NCBI RefSeq assembly: GCF_003369915.1
Contig: NC_046677.1
Location: 29,406,913 to 29,470,912 of the forward strand
DNA from: Drosophila miranda
Taxonomy: Eukaryota > Arthropoda > Insecta > Diptera > Drosophilidae
Length of the DNA: 64,000 bases
Reading direction: 5' to 3'
Under the pieces are notes generated by a model. That model made no database searches. It was not told the origin of the DNA and worked only from the letters and a program-made list of their open reading frames with translations. Below are positions 34,146 to 47,710 of this stretch, piece after piece. Every line of letters starts with the position of its first letter. The first letter of the stretch is position 1. Position numbers and translations under genes: made by a program.

Positions 34146-36747
34146 AAAAGTGGGGGATAAAAACGTTTTTGGCTTTGATTGTTGGCCTCCAAAACTGCAA
34201 ACGTCTCAGACAAATGGCCAATATTCAAGTGGGATATATCGCAAGCAATGAAGCCAAATGGTAAATCACCTCAAAAAGAGAGTTCCGCCAGAGAGACCCC
34301 AAAAAAAGCAAAACGAATCGAAATGATTGCTGGTAATCATAATCAGTCGAGAATTTGTCAGCTGGTACCGTTAGCACACTAGACTCTCGCTCGCGCTTGG
34401 CCACTTCTTATACTTTTGCAAAGGGTAGGGTATGATGGGTTATAGCATATGTTTGGAGCGCTATAGGGGGGGAAATACAACCTTCTAAACTTACAGCCAT
34501 ATTCATCTAGTATGAAGACTTACTTGTAGATCTGTTATACAGTTAGGATCATTAGAAAAAAGTAGGATTACTGCGGAATATACTCGTTTTTACATGTGTA
34601 TTCAGCAGTCGTTAGTTAGTATTTACATAAGGCAGTTAAAAGTAATTTGGGCACAAATTGGATCACTACACTGGGAGAAAAATGGTTTAGTAAAAAGAAA
34701 CACACCCATATTTATATTAAACATGTGGTTTTCAATTCAATTTGGTTTTAATCTATATTTGATCTAAATAAAATAAATATTTTATTTTAAATTTGTGGGG
34801 AATATATTTCATTTAAATAAGAAATATATTTAATTTAAATTCGACATATGTATATATAGATAAAATATATTCACATTAATGGCAAAATTGATGTAAAACA
34901 ACTTCGATTTCCAATATTTCCAGTGTAACTACTTATACGGGGCTTAGGGCTCTTTGCTCTGGCTGTAGATCGCAGAAGATATGTATATTTGCCGAAAAAT
35001 TCAACCAAACATTGGAAAATGTAGTTCTATATGTAGTAATATGCACTATATCGTAGTTCCCATAGGAACGATTGGTGAAAAAAACCGAACATGTTTTATA
35101 AATCCTTGTGTTTTGAAGAAAATGCAACCACAACTCAGAGGCAAACTCTAGTCTTAAATGTTTTTTCATAACATAAATGTGGAACGATGGATGCTAGGGT
35201 ATCAAAAGCTTCAGTCCCCCACCCCCCTCCGTAACCACTCTGCATTTCTTGTTTTCTTTTGCTTTTGTATTTTTAAATTATGACACATGCGAGAGCCAAA
35301 GAGAGACAGACCACCTCCACTCACTGGCGCTCGCTCTCCATCTTTTGGAGAGCGGAACTAACTCTTTGAACAGCTGCTGAGTGGGTGGATGGACACGGAC
35401 TGACGGGCACATGCTAAATTCGTCATGAGAGAAAGAGATATGGTCAAGAAGAAGAGTGAGTGAGTGCGAGAAAGGCACAAGGAGAAGAGAGACAGAGACG
35501 GAGGCAGGAATAAGCAAAGTAATCTGCCGTGAGGGTAAAAAGAAGAAAGAAAACACAGGAAAATACACTTTCACGCCTGCATTTTTTTTTTATAATTGAT
35601 TAATTAATTTTTTATACTTTTTTTTGTGCTGCGGTCATGAACGCATGTCTTGTGTCAAGTGCTAAAAAAGCGGTTTTTAATTTTATAAATGAATGATTGC
35701 TTTTTCATGTCCGGATTCCTTTAAATTTCACTTGTAGCGCATTAAAAATGTATCTTAAAATACATTAAAGTCAAAACCGAAATTGCGTTTTTTCACTTTG
35801 AGTATTTCCCCATAAAAAACCATTAATAGTATTCCATTTAATGGTTATAATTTTAAGAATCCAATAGATGAGCCGAACCATTAAAGTACAGCTTTATAGC
35901 GTATTAAAAGTATCTTGAGATACCTTTAATTAAAACCCAAAATGTATCCATTCCATTTGGAAGTGTTTGGATTAGTTTTTAGCCATACTTTTTGTGTCAA
36001 AGTATTTTCCAAACAATTTAATTGAAAGCTTTTCCATTTTGTATATACATCCATTTAATTAAATTTCATTTGCAACAACATTTTAATCAATATTCTAAAC
36101 AAAAAATAATTATTCAAACCAGCTGAAACAAGTTTTTCATTTTCATCGTCAAAATGCAAATTTTCGGCTAGACCGAGAGACCGAAAAAATTCCAATCCCA
36201 ATTCCAAAAATCTTCAGCGAACATATTGTGTGCCTTAATAGTTATTCTATGCAAATGTTTGTTTGTGTTTTTTTTTTGTTTTCCGTTTTCGCCAAATACA
36301 ATGCCAAAATGAAACGGAAATGGTGTGGTTTGCATTCGGTTTTATTCTGTGGAATCAATGCTCTTCTCGAATTAGTATTAGACTTCAGAGTAAACAGGGA
36401 AACAGAGTAATCCTCCCACCACCCCAACAAAGTACTACTTGCTGGATTCGTGCAAATCATAGACCATTGTTCCGCCACATTTTTTAATCATGATTCATTT
36501 TTCTCAAAAATTTCTCCAAAATCAAATACGTCTACGGTCTGATGATTGTGTGGGGGTCTCTACTGTACAGATGGGGGACAGGTAAAAAGTCTTAGTCATA
36601 CGACCTATTTGCGGCTTAGAAACACCCACTTCTTTAAGCATTTCCACCCCCAAAATATGTAAAAACCCATTATACAAGACATAGGTATTTTGCTCACCTT
36701 TACCCAGACGGGTATTATGATTTTGAGGAAATGTTTTGCAACGTGTA

Positions 36748-37055
36748 GAAAAGGTATCATTTTCCACCCTTTAAAGTATAAACAATCAGGGGTTTTCCTG
36801 CATGCCAAGAACCCCTAAGATCCGATTATTATATAATATATTTGTGCAGTAGAAGCGAGCATCTCTTTCTGGGAATCGATGGATCTGCAAGGGTATCTAA
36901 AAGGATCTAGAAAAGGTATCATTTTCCACCCTTTAAAGTATAAACAATCAGGTGTTTTCCTGCATGCCAAGAACCCGATTATTATATCATATATTTCTGC
37001 AGTAGAAGCGAGCATCTCTTTCTGAGAATCGATGGATCTGCAAGAGTATCTCAAG
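36748..37055. repeat. 162-bp tandem repeat, two diverged units
   Basis: GAAAAGGTATCATTTTCCAC starts at 36748 and again at 36910. Both units continue through TTTCCTGCATGCCAAGAACCC and GCAGTAGAAGCGAGCATCTC to TCGATGGATCTGCAAG. The second unit lacks some bases after AAGAACCC. Confidence 0.9.
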
Positions 37056-40000
37056 CTTCGATCCATGAGATTCAACCTTCACTCCTTTTTTGGGTATCTT
37101 ACGGGTATGTGGATTTGCCTAAACGATTTGACTTCGGTCTTGGCCTGATGTTGATTCTGGTCGCACTCGATTTTGTCTACATTTTTTGCTGTTTTTGTTG
37201 GGGATCATTTGGTCAAGAGTGGGTGAATAAACTTCATGGTGTCTGATCACTTTTTTGGCTCATTTTAGCAACAGCAACAACAAATGTTGGCTGACAATGA
37301 ATGAGTTGGTTGGTTGTTGACTTTGGGGCAAAAGCAAAAAACAGAAACACCAACAAATGATTTGTTTGTGTGTGTTTTGTATATTTGAGAGCGAGAGTGA
37401 ATGGGCCTGGGCTGGGGCTTTGTGCTACGTGGAGTTGAATGATATGAGGGGATCAACAGTTGGAATAACCTTGGTCTGTAGACCTCTGTAATCTCTGGAT
37501 TGAAATTCAAGCGGAAATTGATTGGAAATGGAAATGTTTTTGCCGCAAATTGAATTAATTAAAGGCTGGTTTAAAGGGTGATCTCTTTCTGTGTGTTATC
37601 CCTGTTAAAGGCCCATTTATTACACCAAAATGGGAAAAATATCAACTGTCGAATTAGTAACTGATTTTAATCAACAATATTCCAGTCCCAGCCCCAGCCG
37701 TAGCCGCAGCCACAGCCCCCAGGCAGTTGACTTTGATCTCCAAAGCCATAAATATCTAATTTGAATAGGCCCCTCCCCCCCGCAACATATGCACATAAAT
37801 CACACAACAATTTAATATTTGTTGCCATTATAATATATATATATATTTCTTTTAGTTTTGTATCAAAAGCGAATATTTTTGAAATTTATGTGCAAAAACG
37901 AGACACAAAATTGGAATTAAAGCGGCCGAGTCGAGTCCGAGGCAGAGTCCCAGGCAGAGGCATTAATAAATCAAGTTCAATTCAATTAGAGCAATCCGGG
38001 GACGACACACGTACATTGTCAGACATATGTATATGCCCCGCCGTGTGATGTGGCCCCTCATAACCTACGACAATTTATTATTTCGCACGAAGCGGAAAGA
38101 AAGAAATTCGAAATGTAAATTGCAAATGCGAAAATGATACGGCAACAAAAACATTGAAAAACCAATTCACTAATAATGCAATATGCAATTTTCAATAAAT
38201 TGTTAAACAAATGTTATTCTGTAATCAATAAATGAGCAGCCGGCACCAGGAGGTGAATTATACATGCGGAAGTCCCCAACCCACCCACTCAGCCACTCAG
38301 CCACTCTGTCGACAGACAAAACATGCTGTAACTGTCGAGTGTGGGTGGAGATGGAGGGTGGAGGCTGGAGGCTGGAGAGACCCCCCCCCATAAAAAAGTC
38401 CGCTTTATATCCACACAAATGGAATGCAATAATTTCGATATTTTCCACCTTAAGCCTATAATTTAGCACGAACAATGCACGAATGTTGTTAATATTTCAA
38501 TGAAGAGCACATAAAAAGAATTATTTAAACGTGACGCGAAAAAACGCAGCAAACATTTTCAATTAAAAACTGGGGTATACATATTGCAAATAAAACACAC
38601 AAGATAATCGCTCTTGCATAACATATTCTATATTTTATGGTATTCCCATTTACATTATTTATGCTTTTTTCTCTGGGAAAATATATGTTTTTTTGGCAGA
38701 AGATAACTTTCTTCTCTGATGACAAAAAATGTTGGCAAAAATATTTCTATATATCTTTTTATATATATTGTGACCTTGTCCCCTTCCCTCATGGCAAATC
38801 TTTTGTCGACTCGCTCAATCTGGCACACATTTGGCAGACGAATCGATGAACCGATTCGGCATAGATGGCACGTCCAATCCAATCCAATCCGATCCGATCC
38901 GATGCCAAGACAATTATATGCACACTGCAGCTGACTAATGTCTGGAATGGCGCTGATCGCATCAATCATCGCCTGTCAATATACACACTATATAACATAC
39001 ATATATACATATGTATCTCTCTATCTCCCGGCGACACTCTCCCCATTTTGTGATTTGCAATTCAAGGCAGACATTTTGCGGCAATTTCGCATCGGATATA
39101 AATATATATATATTCCAAGATGAAATTAGTTAAGCCCAAGGCTGGAAACTGTTTTTAGTATTGGGTGTACTGAGCGGGGCCTGCGCGTTGACATCTCGAA
39201 TGCTAATGAATCTTTTGGGGCGCCAGACGCGATCTTGAACTTGGGAAATGGCGAAATGCAGTTAGAGGACTGAAAGAAACAGAAAACAACATTTAAAATA
39301 TTTTTGAATATATCTAAAACTAAGTTTTATTCATTTCAACAAACTTTTAAAATATACACAAATTCTTGACTTTTCTTTATGCTTTTATATCTAGAAATCC
39401 TTTTATTCTACACATTATTCTGCTTTGCAACTTTTTAGTGGCTTTGTTTATATAAATCCTTTCCGTATCATTTGATACGATTACTGTATAGGCGGCCCGA
39501 TTGTTGTGGCTAAGATCAGTCGAATGTTCAAAGAAATCTTACCGATCGATTCTGTCGGAAAACCGCAATCAGCATCTTATCAGGAAGAGGCTTACATTAC
39601 AGCTGTCGCAGTGCCTCTTGATAGAAATGTCAACTAATCAAGAGATCACACATCCACTTGTGGCCCATTCAAGGGGTATGATCTGGCACTGTCTCAGAAC
39701 CATTCATAAATGTCATCGTCAATTCTAATTCACGTCTTTTTTTGAACTCAATTGGACAGAAAGATCTTTAAGAACTCTGAGAAATGTTAAGGTCAATGCG
39801 AATTGGCTAGAGAACAAAAATATGTATCTTTGCATATACATTTTGTATGAATATATATTCATATAGGTATGCATGAATATCTATGAATATTCGTGGGACT
39901 TTGGCGTTTGTCGAGGGCTTTGATAATTGAACTTGAAGTATTTTAGAGTCTGGCAAATATTTAATTTAAATGTGTCCATCAATGGATGATAGACAAGAGC

Positions 40001-40600
40001 GATTTGTACACACAGATAAAGAGAGAGTGCGAGAAGTACCGATGGATGGACGGATAGATACTTCCAATGTTCCGGAAAGAACAAGATATTTCTTTCTGGC
40101 GGTCTAAATTTAGTCAAAGGCGTGGGCTTCGGTCCGTTCAGGGTCTGTGACGCGTCTTATGATCCCAAATGGAACTATCTATACGAAACAGATATAGAAA
40201 TATCTACATGTACATATATATTTTTGATTTTTGCAGATCTTAAGTGATAATAAAGCAAGCGAAAGAAGGAAAGAGAGAGCGAGGAAGAGAGAGAGACAGA
40301 CAAAATGCATGTGCCTTTCTAAAGGAAAAACAGAGAGGAAGATATTATTGGAGCAGTATCATAGCACATAAGAGGGTCCTGGATGTACCTACACATACAT
40401 ATATCTATATATATGTATATATGGATTATAGATAACTGATATATTTGTAAGTATTCCTCAAGGATTAATCAGTTAAATGTACTATATCCGATATTATTTC
40501 CAACAGATTTTAGAGTACTTCGACTTTGAGAGCTCACTTTTGATCTAGATACCGCTCAGCCGCTCCTCCACCCCTCCCACTTACACACAGAACCTGCACA

Positions 40601-43600
40601 ATGGGTAAAGATTACTACAAGACCCTGGGGCTGCCAAAAACTGCCACCGACGAGGAGATCAAGAAGGCCTACAGGAAATTGGCCCTGCGCTACCATCCCG
40701 ACAAAAACAAAGCCGCCAATGCCGAAGAGAAGTTCAAAGAGGTCGCCGAGGCGTACGAGGTCCTCTCGGACAAGAGCAAGCGGGAGGTGTACGACAAATA
40801 CGGCGAGGATGGCCTCAAGAGCGGTGGTATGTGTTGGTTCAATAGGTTATGGACACAACTGATATTCTTTTTTGTTTGTTATCCTTTCAGGCACCAGGAA
40901 CGGCGGCAACACGAACAAAACATTTACATATCAGTTCCATGGCGATCCGCGTGCCACATTCGCCCAGTTCTTCGGCAACAGCAATCCCTTTGCCTCCTTC
41001 TTCGACATGGGCGACAATCTGTTCGACAAGAACGTCTTCGATCTGGACACGGAACCCGATTTCTTTTCATCGCCATTCGGTGGCATTGGCTCCCGGCATG
41101 GTCTCGGCAGTGCCTTCAGGTTGGTTCACCTCCGAGGAGTCTCTGTGCCTCGTTTCGATTCGTTTGCTCATCTTTTGTAGGCCCTCTTTCAGATCACACT
41201 CCTTCAACGTGCACACGCCGTTCAAGAAGGAACAGAAACAGGATCCGCCCGTCGAGCACGATCTCTACGTGACCCTGGAGGAGATCTATCATGGCTGTGT
41301 TAAGAAAATGAAAATCTCCCGACGCGTCGTCCAGGCAGATGGTAGCTCCCGCAAAGAGGACAAAGTCCTGCAGATATCCATCAAGCCCGGCTGGAAGTCG
41401 GGCACCAAGGTCACCTTCCAGAAGGAGGGCGACCAGGCGCCCGGCAAAATCCCCGCCGATATTGTGTTCATCATTAGGGATAAACCCCATGCCATGTTCA
41501 AGCGCGAGGGCAGCGATCTCCGCTATACGGCGAGACTAACGCTCAAGCAGGTGAGTTCTTCTTCTCAGAAATATGTATAAAAGACTGGGGGGACTGTAGC
41601 AACCCCTGACCACTCGCTTCGCAAATATGAGTAAAATATCATGAAAGGCGACGACCCAAGAGCTATGATTATTATGGGATTCTTTCACTAACATTCTGTA
41701 TCGAAATGCTGGATATACCCCTCTATAAATGATTGACTATAAGGTTCTTCAAACCTTGAACTGCTTCCCACCTTCTGAAGCACCATTTGCAGCCCTAAAT
41801 TGAAGGCTATGCGGCGATATCTTGCAGATACCAGATATTCGCTTGAGTCTTGGGTGCTGGGTGCCTGGTGCTTGGGTTCTCACAGTATGGCGCCCAATTA
41901 GAGGCGCAGCCAGTGCCTAAATCAAATTGTAATGAAATCAGGCAGGCATTATGGTTATGGCAAATTTACCATATACGCGATGACCAGCCAGCCACAGCCG
42001 CCAAATTGGTCAACATGGTCAAGTTTCAATTAACAACCAGGCCCAGACAGAGGCACAGATTGAGATTGCGAATGCGATTGAGATTGAGAGAGAGGGAGCG
42101 GGAGAGATATCGATTTTGGCCAGCAATCTCGTCTAGAGCGGGATCCCCACTGAGGTGTTAAAATTTTACACACTCGCAGGCGGCGCAAAACTTCGCACAA
42201 AACTTTTCGTTTTTGTAGGCTTTTTGTGATCGCTGATACTCGTCCGATATGGACAGATCCAAAAACAGCAAACGAATATCAAAAATTTTGAAATACTCCA
42301 AACGAAATGGGGGGACAGCTGGGGAGGCGGAGGGGCAAACCCAAATGACACGCCACGGAGTTTGTAGTGATGTTAAAATTGTTAATTGCATTAAGTAGAT
42401 TAAATAGTTGACTTGGCTCTTAGTTGGGGATTTTTAACATTTTATTGCTTGTTAGTGCGACAAATTTAGTAAATATTTTTGGGCTTCTCTCTCGCTAAGG
42501 CAAAGTATTTTTCGCTGGATTTTGAATTTATGAATTCCGTTTTGGTTGCGAGCTTAAAGTGTCATGTTGTTCTTTCTATATAGAAATATTTGACACGGTT
42601 TTTAGTTTAGGTTGTTGTAATAATTATTTTCGAAATGTTGCACTGTGGCTATGGGAATGCGTATCGGTTGGTGGATATGTTGGGACTCGATGTCATGTTT
42701 CTCTGTGGATCATAGTGGATCATATACTCCCCTTTTTTAATTACAATCTTGGGCCAGAGCTGCCCCACAACAAAAAGCAAATAAATCTTTATTAAACAGC
42801 AACTCCATGCCCGTAGAATCTCTCAAAAGCCGCCGCCCAGCCATAAGGCAATTGAAGCTCCATATATGTTCATCCACATAATTGCCAACAAAAATTTCAA
42901 TTCAATTTTTTTCAGTCATAATTTCGCTGTTGTTGCTGTCGGGGCTGCATTAAATTTACGAGTAATACGACCCATAAATTACATCATCGTTTACGATAAC
43001 ATTCAAGTCAATGAGTTTCGAATTAATTTTTCGCATTTCGCTTTTTGGGCAACACTTTTTGCGATTCACATCTGCGTTGAAATATGAACTTGAAGGGTTT
43101 TAAATAATGGCAAACATTTCTGACACCAGAACAAAAGTATCAAATAAGTGGGGGTGGTGCCTCTAGGACTGAGCAGGGGAATATTCTTTAGCGAATCAGT
43201 TAAGGGCTTTAAAGAGCAATTTTCAATGCAGATTTTGGAGGTATATGATTAAGGGCCGGTGTCTCGACTTCGGGCTAAGGTGCCGGCTAGTGGTCGTTCC
43301 TAAAAAGCTGAGGAACAGATTAACTCTCGAGGGCCAGTAGTTTGTCGGAGCGAAAAAGAATAAAAGGGTGTCCAAACGAGGGTGGAGCGCACAAAAGTGC
43401 TCTACAGCGCAAAACACAGGGATGCTTTGAATCAGCTGTTGATGCTTTGTTTACTGTAAAGAGCCTTCACGTCTTCTTCATCTGGCATTCTCAATCAATG
43501 TCAATAGTCTCTTCTTTGTCGGAAATTCAGACACTTTTGCGGGCCGATAAATCTTAGCCCGAAGTCGAGAAACCGGCCCTAAGATGTAGTGTATCCTCTG

Positions 43601-46600
43601 TATCGTAGATGGTCTTAACTTAGAGCGTATGATGGATATTCCTGTGCCGTAAAAGCAGTTTCAATCGATCGTTTCAGTACATACAAATCCAAGCACTGAA
43701 GCGCGGAAGGGCGCTTGCTTTCACTGCACATATTTTAGAAATGGAAATTAAATTTAACAATGCTTTTGTTTTCAAGTGCCTGCGTCAGAATTTCCGCAAT
43801 GGCAGCAAACTAAAATTGATGAACAATTCAAGGATGTACAGCCAGGACTCGCCCACTCAACAGACTGGACGGCAAACTAGAAGGAGGACTGGGACTCGGA
43901 CTGGGGCTTCTGGAATGGGGAACCGGGAATAGAGTACTCGGACTGGGAATCGCTTGTAACTGATGGCCAGACGCCGCAGTATTCCTCTTGTTGCTGTTGT
44001 TCTCCCTGTCCGTCCGAATGGCATTGTCATTCGATTGGTAGCTACGTTTGGGTGCGGGCACTACAAAATGATTTGCTCTGAGTGCGGGAGAGTCCCTCAC
44101 ATTTTTATTTGTTGTTAGAAAAAAGGAGCGAAAGCATTCGGTAGTCGAAAACTTCGTTTGCATTTTGATGACAGTTGTCCGCAGGAGGATGGAGGAGAAA
44201 CAACAAAAAGAAGACCCACTAGAATAATGCTTTATGACATGCGATTGAATGTTGTTGATTTGTTTTTGGCCAGGAAAATATACCAGCATAGCCAGCCAGC
44301 CAGCCAGCCAGCCAGCTCTTTCCCCGAGTTCTTTCAGTGAGAGTAATTGTCTGGTGCTGCGTTCGAAATGAATGCGGGAATGTGCGGAAAATGCGGGAAA
44401 ATCTATGGTATGGTTGGATTTATGTTTGTTGCCTGCCATTAAGCTGAAGCTGACATTCAAATTTATCATCTATGGCTTGATTTACATCACTTTTTTTTCC
44501 ATTTAGAAATCCAAGGTTTGAAATGGGCTTCCATTTGAGGCTGTCATTTGTACCCTAAGGAGCAGAGGGTGCTCAAGTTTTCATCAGGGTTTTGTAAAGC
44601 ATAACTCTGGTGGCATTTCCGGCAGAAGTCCTTTAAAGCAAAAAGCAAGGCGATCCATTAGAAAATTGCATCAAAATAGGAATTTTTATGGGAAGAACTA
44701 GCTAGGTCCCTAAATCCGAAAGAGTACAGGGTTTTGTAAAGCAGAGGCAGGGAAGGCAGAGGAAGCTGGAGGCATTACCTTTATAATTCTGTATAGGAAA
44801 TACTCTCGTCTTTATAGTTTTTGGCTTAAGGCTTTCAAAGTATTTTTCGTACTTTTCTTATACAGAAAGCAATGCGATCCATAAGGAAATTGCATCAAAA
44901 AAGTGATTTTAATAGAAAGAACTAGATAGGTCCTCAAGCCCGAAAGTAACGCAGAGTTGGAGGTATTTCTATCCGAAAGAGTACAGGGTTTTGTAGCGCA
45001 GAGTTGAAGGCATTTCTTCTGCAATTCTCTTTAAGAAAAAGTCCCTAACTTTTTAGCTTTTAAGGATAATGTTTTCTTTTCCTTTTCATAACTAAAACGC
45101 GATGCAATCCATTACAAAAAACCCCAAAAATGTGATTTTTATAGGAGGAACTAGCCGAAAGAGTACGCCATCTTCGGCGTCCAATTATTGTTTTTTAGAT
45201 TCATTTTAGGCCTTGTGGCTTGGGTGTATACCTGATCGCTGAGAAGTGGTCGCAAAATTTTATCGTAGCGCCATTCACATTTTTATTCCCTTTATATTTC
45301 GCGTTCCCTCTGTTTTCCCCCTGTTCACTCTTTTCTTTCTTTTTTTTTTTTGGTGAGGATTGTGAGGGGAATTTTTTATGCTTCAGCTTCCGTAAAAGGT
45401 AGCAAAGTATTTAAGCGTTACAGATTTTCATATACGACCAAACGTACGTGTATATATATTTTTTTCGTTGCTTTAGTTGGAACAACATTTTCAACATTTC
45501 CATTAAAAAAATATTGATGCTGGTCGTCGTCGTCGGCGTCGTCATCATGGGAACGGGTTGTTGTTGTTGTTGGGGTCTGTCGTCATCAGTTTATGTTGTC
45601 ATCGCCTTAAATTCGCCATTCAGCAAATACTCAAAACCCCGATATATGGTACCCATATTTAAATATTCATAAGGTGTGCACATTGGTTTTTTGTCGCCGT
45701 TGTACTTCTTATTTTTTTATTGGGTGAGGCCCCACAGCACATTGACAACTATTTAACAAGTGTTCGGCCAGTTCTTGGGTTACAAATCACTTCTGACAAG
45801 TTATGGATTGGCATGAAATATATGTATATCGCTCGGTTCCCGATAGGCATCTCTGGGCTTGGCTGGAGACCAGGCAAAAAACCCTTTTTTCAGTGCGACA
45901 TAAATCATTGAAGCGTTGGGGATTGACATCTAAGTTGTTGGGTTATTTATGGGATCTAGCTGGAATATTTGAGAAATGATTGTACATGGGGTTCGGCGAC
46001 CCAAAAGGATTACCGAAGATAATCTGTCATTTCAAGGGTCTCGATAGGGAAATGAAATGTTATACCTCGAGATATGCTAACAAGGCACTTTGAAATGGTG
46101 GCCAAACACTTCAATGGGAAGTCAAGACTGCGAATCAATCTTACAAATACCTAGGGTGCATGTGTCTATCCACTTGAGAGCGCCACTTTGCATAGCAAAC
46201 AAGGGAAGATACACAGCAGATAGGAATGTATCCAAAAATGTGAGAAATAGTAACATTATTGAAGTATTTTGTATACAAATTTCTGTATATTTTAGAGGTT
46301 TAAAAGGAGCTTGAACTCAGAATGATTCAGTTTTATATTTTCTGTACAATGGATGTACATATTGTAGCGAAAGGGATATTAAGTAGGCTGACTAGTGGGT
46401 TTTCATGACGGATGCACTGGAAATAGTTGGTCTGTCTTTACTCTTCAATCCGGAATACGTACTGTAGAAACCCTAAGAATATATAAAAAATAGTTCACTC
46501 TGACATGAAGGCTAGGAAATTAATGATTTACTTATTAACACCTTTCAAACTATAGCTTTTTTATATTATTTTCATTAGTTTGTTCTGCACTCACAACCAT

Positions 46601-47710
46601 ATCTTATTTCTAATCAAAATCCCACAACTTACTTGTAAAAGATTACACTGTTTACGTTCTATGAGAATCCCTGCCACTGACTCACATTTTGCACTTCCTA
46701 AGACCCTACGACTGCCCAAGTCTATCGTCCCAACCCGCAAAGATTATGCGCCCCGTTTGATAGGGCAAAAATCGCAGTTTGATGATTAGATAAGTTCGGG
46801 CCTATAAATAACCCTCAACAACAGAAAATAGTCCACCAGCCTTTAATTAAAATCAGCTTTAAGGGCTCATAGATTTCCCTGGAGAAAACGGATCGAATCG
46901 GATAAAGTTTCGGTTCGTTTTGGCTGGGCTTAATTAAGTAAGCCACGTCAATGTCTGGGGCCAGACAAGCCCTGATTGATGCCCATCTTTTAGTGGGCCA
47001 ATTAAACAAATCGTATGTCAAACGAACAGACGTATCAATGGAAATGTTTTTGGGGGCAAAGAAAGGCAAAGGAAAAGCAAACAAAGGAAGGGAAGGACAC
47101 AGAAGCATAGAAGCGTGTCAACAACATGTTTAAACACGAATTAGGCTACATAAAAAAGGATTTACAAATGTTATGGCCCGATACGAAGGCAAACACAGGA
47201 CTAAGAAGGACCAAGGCGGAGTAGACTGTGCAACAGAAAAGAAAGGCAGCTAAGAACATAAACAGGATTACCAAAAAGATTGATAGATCTCTCTCTCTCT
47301 CTGCCCATTCCATCGACAGTGGGACTCATGTGTGATGTTTGTTCAGCCCGAAATTGGGGGAACGAAATTGAGTCGTTGTGGCCATTGGGGCTGACCCGAC
47401 CCGAACCGAACCGACTCGACCATTTTGATTGATAAGCCAAGTGCAAAAATAAATACAAAAATTCTGTTCGATTGATTTGCAGGCTCTCTGCGGCGTCGTC
47501 TTCCAAGTTCCTACCATGTCCGGCGACAAGCTGCGCATCAGCACCATGCAGGAGATCATCAAGCCGAATACGGTGAAGCGCATACAGGGCTACGGCCTGC
47601 CCTTCCCCAAGGACACCACACGGAAAGGTGATCTGCTTGTGGCGTTCGACATACAGTTTCCCGAGAAATTGACTGCCGCCCAGAAGGAGGTGCTCAAGGA
47701 CATGTTATGA
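40601..47710 (+). CDS. CG5001: DnaJ/Hsp40 co-chaperone, type II (DNAJB1/4/5-like)
   Basis: Exons 40601-40826, 40891-41119, 41181-41550 and 47483-47710 join in phase to a 350-residue protein. The J domain (1-70) has the HPD tripeptide in RYHPDKNK, which stimulates Hsp70 ATPase. A short Gly/Phe linker ([19 protein letters not shown]) follows. Two C-terminal substrate-binding barrels begin at [13 protein letters not shown] and end near the C-terminus, without the zinc-finger region that marks type I. Family members pair with cytosolic Hsp70 in folding and disaggregation. The final intron is 5.9 kb, unusual beside the 60-bp ones, and splits the second barrel. The ATG follows a pyrimidine-rich acceptor by 10 bp, so the 5'UTR is spliced. 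The fly symbol is recalled from length and sequence and is probable, not certain. Confidence 0.92.
43253..43579. mobile_element. MITE with 27-bp terminal inverted repeats and TAA target duplication (PIF/Harbinger-like)
   Basis: The left end GGGCCGGTGTCTCGACTTCG and onward (43253-43279) matches the inverted right end (43553-43579) with one mismatch in 27. TAA precedes and follows the element (43250-43252 and 43580-43582). A 3-bp TWA target duplication with G-rich inverted ends fits the PIF/Harbinger superfamily. At 327 bp it has no transposase and must have been mobilised in trans. Confidence 0.85.
44580..45165. repeat. Three diverged tandem units, about 225 bp each
   Basis: AAGCAAGGCGATCCATTAGA near 44643, AAGCAATGCGATCCATAAGG near 44867 and ACGCGATGCAATCCATTACA near 45096 head three units. 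All continue through TTTTTAT/TTTAATAG to GAACTAG. GAGTACAGGGTTTTGTA recurs at about 44724 and 44980. Confidence 0.75.

Larger units (their letters stand above)
32722..40590 (+). other. Long gene-poor stretch, probably the leader intron of the DnaJ gene
   Basis: I see no supported coding sequence. Contents are TG/GTCT-rich text near 32880-32930, a long CA microsatellite at 34074, strongly AT-rich DNA at 34690-34920, and a diverged repeat pair around 35736 and 35894 (both with AGCG-C/T-ATTAAAA then a TATCTT...AGATAC/AATAC palindrome). A 162-bp tandem repeat lies at 36748, and poly-pyrimidine DNA near 40560 leads into the acceptor. Confidence 0.45.
41551..47482 (+). other. Last intron of the DnaJ gene (5.9 kb)
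   Basis: Bounded by GTGAGT and ATTTGCAG. It holds a MITE (43253-43579), a CCAG microsatellite (44291-44315) and a three-fold diverged repeat (44580-45165); the rest is AT-rich. A 213-codon minus-strand frame at 43828-44469 spans the CCAG repeat and ends in low-complexity Ser-Pro text, and I do not accept it as a gene. Confidence 0.7.

Noticed and set aside
43828-44469. 213-codon minus-strand frame in the DnaJ intron
   Set aside because: It runs through a CCAG microsatellite and a Ser-Pro low-complexity tail, has no domain, signal or splice support, and overlaps other frames.
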